NCBI GenBank assembly: GCA_019695375.1
Contig: JAIBAC010000011.1
Span: forward strand, 1-37,692
From: Acidimicrobiia bacterium
Lineage (GTDB): Bacteria > Actinomycetota > Acidimicrobiia > UBA2766
Reading direction: 5' to 3'
Length of the DNA: 37,692 nt
Part shown: in pieces, positions 33,912 to 37,692 of the stretch
How positions within the stretch are numbered: position 1 is the first letter of the stretch
Layout of the letters: every line of letters starts with the position of its first letter
The notes under the pieces: generated by a model
The model's input: the letters and a program-made list of their open reading frames with translations, nothing else
Databases searched by the model: none
Told to the model about the DNA's origin: nothing
Translations under genes and position numbers: made by a program

Positions 33912-33930
33912 TGGTGAACAGTGTTCACCA
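33912..33930. promoter_or_regulatory. Probable TetR-type operator upstream of carotenoid oxygenase 1
   Basis: TGGTGAAC-AGT-GTTCACCA is a perfect 8-base inverted repeat with a 3-base centre, 25 bp before the ATG of the first carotenoid oxygenase. An 11-base block of it (ACACTGTTCAC on one strand) recurs between the second carotenoid oxygenase and the tetR gene. The rest of 33931-34087 holds the divergent leader of the acyl-CoA ligase gene and nothing else recognised. Confidence 0.7.
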
Positions 33931-34087
33931 CTTCGGGCGCCGACCTTAGGACGATCGCGGCGGGTGGTCAATCTCCGCATCTGCAGCGCTCGCGCACGGG
34001 GCATCACGAAGCTCCCCCGCCCGTAGATCGTGCAGGTCTGCCATCATGCGCTCAGCCGTCGGCCCCGTCGACCACCAGGAGCAACCG

Positions 34088-35662
34088 ATGCCGATCCCAA
34101 GTCCGTACCCCGACGTCAGCATCCCCGAGGTCTCGCTCCACCGGTTCCTGTTCGGCGACGGCTTCGGCGACCGCGACGGCGACGTCGCCGTCGTCGACGG
34201 CAGCTCCGGTGCGTCGCTCACCTTCGGCGAGCTCGCCGGCTACGTCGACCGCATCGCCGCCGCCCTCGCCGAGCGCGGCATCGGGGCGGGCGACGTCGTG
34301 GCGCTCTTCGCGCCGAACAACCCGTACTGGGTCGCGACGTTTCACGGAATCCTGCGCGCCAACGCCGTGGTCACGAGCGCCAACTCGCTCTACACACCGG
34401 GCGAGCTGGCGCACCAGCTCCGCGACTCGGGCGCCGAGCTCGTCGTCACCGTCTCACCGTTCCTCGACCGCGCGCTGGCGGCGATGGAGGAGGCCGGCCT
34501 CGGCAGCGACGCCGTCGTCGTGCTCGATGCCGCGGACGGTCACACGACCCTCCGCGACCTGCTCGGCTCCACAGCCGCGACACCGCCCGAGACCGTGGGT
34601 CCCGACGACCTCGCGGTGCTGCCCTACTCGTCGGGCACCACGGGCCTCGCCAAGGGTGTCGAGCTCACGCACCGCAACCTCGTCGCCAACCTCTGCCAGA
34701 TCGGAGGCCAGCTCGACGCCGAATCGCACTCGTCGATCCTCGCTGTCCTGCCCTTCTTCCACATCTACGGCATGACGGTGATGATGAACCTCGGGCTCCA
34801 CCACCGCGGCACCGTCGTCACGATGCCCAAGTTCGACCTCGAGGACTTCCTGCGGGTCGTGAGCGAACACGAGGTCAAAGCGGTCTACATCGCCCCTCCG
34901 GTCGCGGTGGCCCTCGCCAAGCATCCCGTCGTCGACAAGTACGACCTGTCGTGCATCGAGACGATCGTCTCGGGCGCTGCACCTCTCGACGGTGAGCTCG
35001 GCCACGCGGTCGGGCGCCGTCTCGGATGCCGGGTCGTCCAGGGATACGGCATGACCGAGCTCTCACCGGTGTCGCACATGATCCCGATCGACAGGCCCGA
35101 GGTGAGCCTCGACAGCGTCGGCTTCCCGGTCGCGAACGTCGTGTGCAAGCTCGTCGACCCCGTCAGCGGCGAGGAGGTCGGCCCCGGAGAGAACGGCGAG
35201 CTCTGGGTCAAGGGCCCCAACGTGATGCGCGGCTACCTGAACAACCCCGAGGCGACGGCAGCGACGCTCGATGCCGACGGGTACCTCCACACCGGCGACG
35301 TCGCGACGGTGACCGCGGACGGCGTGTTCACGATCGTCGACCGGATCAAGGAGCTGATCAAGTACAAGGGATACCAGGTCCCGCCGGCGGAACTGGAGGC
35401 CCTCCTGCTGACCAACGACAAGATCGCCGATGCCGCCGTGATCGGGGTCCGCGACAGCGACGGCGAGGAGGTGCCGAAGGCCTTCGTCGTCAGGCAGGAG
35501 TCCGGCGCCGACCTGACCGAGGACGAGGTGATGGCGTTCGTGGCGGAGCGCATCGCCCCGCACAAGAAGGTCCGCGTGGTCGAGTTCATCGACGCGATCC
35601 CGAAGTCCGCGGCGGGCAAGATCCTGCGCAAGGACCTGCGTGCCCGCGAGGCAGGCGCCTGA
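34088..35662 (+). CDS. Acyl-CoA synthetase/4-coumarate-CoA ligase-like AMP-forming enzyme
   Basis: 524 residues, ANL superfamily. It activates a carboxylic acid with ATP to the acyl-adenylate and then the CoA thioester. The P-loop YSSGTTGLAKG is at 180-190; QGYGMTE, the hinge IVDRIKELIKYKGYQVPPAELE and the C-terminal catalytic lysine in PKSAAGKILRKDL are all present. The pattern is closest to 4-coumarate-CoA ligase and medium/long-chain relatives, so phenylpropanoid, apocarotenoid or fatty acids are possible substrates. AGGAG at 34077-34081 fixes ATG 34088. It is flanked by two carotenoid oxygenases, whose aldehyde products, once oxidised, could be substrates (inference). Confidence 0.92.
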   Translation: MPIPSPYPDVSIPEVSLHRFLFGDGFGDRDGDVAVVDGSSGASLTFGELAGYVDRIAAALAERGIGAGDVVALFAPNNPYWVATFHGILRANAVVTSANSLYTPGELAHQLRDSGAELVVTVSPFLDRALAAMEEAGLGSDAVVVLDAADGHTTLRDLLGSTAATPPETVGPDDLAVLPYSSGTTGLAKGVELTHRNLVANLCQIGGQLDAESHSSILAVLPFFHIYGMTVMMNLGLHHRGTVVTMPKFDLEDFLRVVSEHEVKAVYIAPPVAVALAKHPVVDKYDLSCIETIVSGAAPLDGELGHAVGRRLGCRVVQGYGMTELSPVSHMIPIDRPEVSLDSVGFPVANVVCKLVDPVSGEEVGPGENGELWVKGPNVMRGYLNNPEATAATLDADGYLHTGDVATVTADGVFTIVDRIKELIKYKGYQVPPAELEALLLTNDKIADAAVIGVRDSDGEEVPKAFVVRQESGADLTEDEVMAFVAERIAPHKKVRVVEFIDAIPKSAAGKILRKDLRAREAGA

Positions 35663-35687
35663 CCCGTTCGTCCGAGGGACGCGGCCG

Positions 35688-37082
35688 CTACGCGGGAAGC
35701 CAGGCCGCGTGGAACCCGAAGGGCACCCGGCGCGGCAGCGGCACCGTCGCGACGGGCCCGGCGGTGATGTCGGACGCGTCGAGGACCTCGAACGTGGACG
35801 TGTCGGTCGTGGCGTCGTGCACGAAGCTGCACAGCCACCCATCCGAGTCGTCACGTCCGGCCGGGTCCGGGGCGAACACGACCTCGCCCGTCACGCGGCC
35901 GCGACCGAAGCAGTAGGTCTCGGCGTCCATCGTGCCGAGGTCGTAGCGCACGACGGTGTCGAACTCGCCCATCGCCTGCGCGGGACCGGAGAACGTGAGT
36001 GCGTGGCCGTGGCGGCTGCGGTGTCCGGTGCGGCGGTCGTCGACGCGCGGGAAGCCGGTGCGGCGCTCGTCGAGCTGGGTCTCGGTCAGAGTGCCGGCGG
36101 CGAGGTCGACGGTCCAGTCCCAGAGCGTGAAGTCGCCCTGCCCGTCGGCGTCACCGTCGCCGAAGCCGATCTGGATGTCCGGTGCCTGTTCGGCGAGGAC
36201 GTGAACACGGCCGTCCACCTCGTACGCGTTCATGAAGTGGAAGACGTAGCGCGGCTCGATCTCGTGCCATGTGATCGCGGAGCCGTCGCCGTATCGGTCC
36301 ATGACGCCCACGCGGCAACCGGCTTCGGGTGCCCAGCGCACCATCGGCTTGCCCTCGATCGCACCGGCGACGTCGAAGACCGCCGGGGCGTCGAGGAAGA
36401 CCGCGTGCCGTTCGGTGATCATGAAGTCGTGGATCATCACCGGGTTCGGGATGTCGATCGTGGTCGAGTGGACGACCTTCCCCTCCGGCGAGACGACGTG
36501 GTAGCGCAGGTACGGTGGGAACGGGCCGTAGCCGAACACGAACATCTCCCCGGTCTCGGCGTCCACGTGGGGGTGGGCACTGAACGAGCCCGTGTAGTCG
36601 CCACCGAAGTCGTACTCCCCGACGGTGTCGAGGTCGGGTGTCACCTCGTAGGGAAGGCCCGCCTCCCACAGGGCCAGGATGCGGCCGGCGTGGCGAACGA
36701 CGTTGGTGTTGGCGGCGTTGCGAGCCGGGCCGGCCTCGGCGACGATCTCGGGTGGGGGGAGCCGGAACTCCGACAGGCCACCGAACACCGCATGGCCGAG
36801 GCGGTCCTCGACGGCGAAGGCCTTGGTGCGAACCCACCGGTTCACGTAGCGGGCCCGGCCACCGCCGAGGTGCATCGCGTGGAGCATGCCGTCGCCGTCG
36901 AAGATGTGATAGCGGCCGATCGGATCGAAGCGCGGGTTCGGTCCGTTGCGCACGAAGATGCCGTCGAGGCCCGGCGGTAGCTCGCCCTCGACGGGGAGGT
37001 CGGCGACGTCGAGCTCGTCGTCGACGGGGGCGAAGTTGCCCGACAGGTACGGGTCGCTCGGATTCTCGGCCAGACTTGTCAC
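35688..37082 (-). CDS. Carotenoid cleavage oxygenase family protein
   Basis: 464 residues, canonical family length. The four iron-binding histidines are clear: H170 (SAHPHVD), H218 (MIHDFMIT), H282 (FHFMNAYE) and H458 (FHAAWLP). GIFVRNGPNPRFDP and HIFDGDGMLHAMHL at the N-terminus are also diagnostic. The reaction is O2-dependent cleavage of a conjugated double bond in a carotenoid, apocarotenoid or stilbene. The GTG start at 37082 has AGGGGGAG close upstream. It is convergent with the ligase gene and divergent from tetR, with the putative operator between them. It is not a close copy of the oxygenase at 32178. Confidence 0.92.
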   Translation of the reverse strand: MTSLAENPSDPYLSGNFAPVDDELDVADLPVEGELPPGLDGIFVRNGPNPRFDPIGRYHIFDGDGMLHAMHLGGGRARYVNRWVRTKAFAVEDRLGHAVFGGLSEFRLPPPEIVAEAGPARNAANTNVVRHAGRILALWEAGLPYEVTPDLDTVGEYDFGGDYTGSFSAHPHVDAETGEMFVFGYGPFPPYLRYHVVSPEGKVVHSTTIDIPNPVMIHDFMITERHAVFLDAPAVFDVAGAIEGKPMVRWAPEAGCRVGVMDRYGDGSAITWHEIEPRYVFHFMNAYEVDGRVHVLAEQAPDIQIGFGDGDADGQGDFTLWDWTVDLAAGTLTETQLDERRTGFPRVDDRRTGHRSRHGHALTFSGPAQAMGEFDTVVRYDLGTMDAETYCFGRGRVTGEVVFAPDPAGRDDSDGWLCSFVHDATTDTSTFEVLDASDITAGPVATVPLPRRVPFGFHAAWLPA

Positions 37083-37107
37083 GGCTCCCCCTGATGCGGC
37101 TCCGCGC

Positions 37108-37126
37108 GACTTTACACTGTTCACTC
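37108..37126. promoter_or_regulatory. Second, imperfect copy of the TetR-type operator
   Basis: The segment contains ACACTGTTCAC, identical over 11 bases to one strand of the perfect palindrome at 33912; the other half-site is degenerate (CTTTAC). It lies just before the ATG of tetR (37129) and 26 bp from the start of the divergent carotenoid oxygenase gene, a standard place for an autoregulatory TetR site. Confidence 0.6.
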
Positions 37127-37128
37127 CG

Positions 37129-37692
37129 ATGGCCACACCGCTCACCCGTGATTCCGTCCTCGCCGCTGCACGCGAGCTGATCCGCGACGAAGGGCTCGAG
37201 AGCCTGTCGCTGCGCCGCCTCGCCACTGTCCTCGGTGTCACGGCGCCGGCTCTGTACGCCCACATCGGGAGCAAGCAGGGTCTCCTGCAGGGCGTCGCCG
37301 AGGGCGAGTTCGGTTCCCTCATGGAGCGCTTCCGCGCGGTGACCGAGGCCACTTCCGACCCGATGGAGCAGATCCGCGGCCTGTCGCACGCCTACGTGGA
37401 CTACGCCCGTGCCAACCCGCAGCTCTTCCGGACGATCTTCCTGTTCCGCCCCGAGCTCACGGCCGCGCCGCGGGGCGACGAGCTGCCGCTCGCGACCGCC
37501 GTGTTCGAGTTCGCGTCCGCTCCGGTCGACGACGCGATAGCGCGCGGTCTGATACGCCGCGGCGACCCGTTGATGACGGCGCTCACGCTCTGGACCGCCG
37601 TCCACGGGGTCGTGACCGTGATCCTCGCTGGACCCGAGTTCGGCACCGACACCGAGGACGCGCTGCTCGATTCCGTCGTCGACACCCTCCTC
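37129..37692 (+). CDS. TetR/AcrR family transcriptional regulator (3' end beyond window)
   Basis: The frame is open from ATG 37129 to the window edge, giving 188 residues. The N-terminal helix-turn-helix is evident: LIRDEGLESLSLRRLATVLG then VTAPALYAHIGSKQGLLQGV. The ligand-binding half (YARANPQLFRTIFLFRPEL, ALTLWTAVHGVVTVIL) resembles the WHG-type TetR_C domain. It probably represses the divergent carotenoid oxygenase gene and itself through the site at 37108, and perhaps the first oxygenase through 33912. The inducer is unknown; an apocarotenoid or related acyl-CoA would be a reasonable guess. Confidence 0.9.
   Translation, partial: MATPLTRDSVLAAARELIRDEGLESLSLRRLATVLGVTAPALYAHIGSKQGLLQGVAEGEFGSLMERFRAVTEATSDPMEQIRGLSHAYVDYARANPQLFRTIFLFRPELTAAPRGDELPLATAVFEFASAPVDDAIARGLIRRGDPLMTALTLWTAVHGVVTVILAGPEFGTDTEDALLDSVVDTLL

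Noticed and set aside
31266..33917. An 883-codon plus-strand open frame
   Set aside because: It is antisense to the SDR, KSI-like and carotenoid oxygenase genes, all of which have recognisable active-site motifs; the plus-strand translation has none.

Overview
The window is high-GC DNA that reads as an actinobacterium. The evidence is a mycothiol-dependent-type enzyme (MDMPI fold), an actinobacterial-type transaldolase, a full-length Lhr helicase, GTG and TTG starts, and lipid-catabolism families (DUF7064/7065, DUF6285, AMACR-type racemase) that are common in Actinomycetota. A deep lineage such as Acidimicrobiia is my best guess, but it is inference. Almost all of the window is coding, and most genes have recognisable families.

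Layout. 1-3405 (+): the end of a HAD/beta-phosphoglucomutase-type phosphatase, a trehalose-6-phosphate phosphatase and a GH65 disaccharide phosphorylase, all overlapping, form an alpha-glucoside/trehalose operon. 3410-3710: a perfect palindrome, then tRNA-Arg(CCT) and tRNA-Thr(GGT) on the minus strand. 3876-12369: housekeeping and small genes (DedA, MDMPI-fold enzyme, transaldolase, Lhr helicase, a remarkable Tyr/Ser/Asp-rich protein, a flavin split-barrel protein). 12384-12468: tRNA-Tyr. 12534-12644: a tandem pair of hairpin repeats. 12630-23907 (-): the respiratory complex I operon nuoABCDHIJKLMN, followed by a MidA/NDUFAF7-like methyltransferase gene. NuoE, nuoF and nuoG are absent: nuoD runs into nuoH with a 4-nt overlap.

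24169-37692 is a lipid/isoprenoid catabolism and accessory region. It holds a patatin-like lipase, an alpha-methylacyl-CoA racemase, a beta-propeller protein, a DUF7065/7064 protein overlapping an aminoglycoside-phosphotransferase-fold kinase, a hemolysin III-type membrane protein, a DUF6285 protein, a 2TM protein, an SDR dehydrogenase, a ketosteroid-isomerase-fold protein, two carotenoid oxygenases, a 4-coumarate/fatty acyl-CoA ligase, and the start of a TetR regulator. A 19-bp palindrome upstream of the first carotenoid oxygenase recurs in part between the second oxygenase and tetR, which suggests one regulon.

The least explained signal is a set of short palindromic or hairpin-ended elements. 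One family (42 bp; intact copies at 3410 and 13399, a half copy at 3380) keeps perfect palindromy while six bases in each arm have changed together. It has no stop codon in any frame, and one copy lies in frame inside the methyltransferase gene next to its SAM-binding loop. This resembles the logic of Rickettsia palindromic elements. Two further families occur as tandem pairs (12534-12644 and 25127-25242), and a fourth hairpin-ended sequence lies at 27288-27362.
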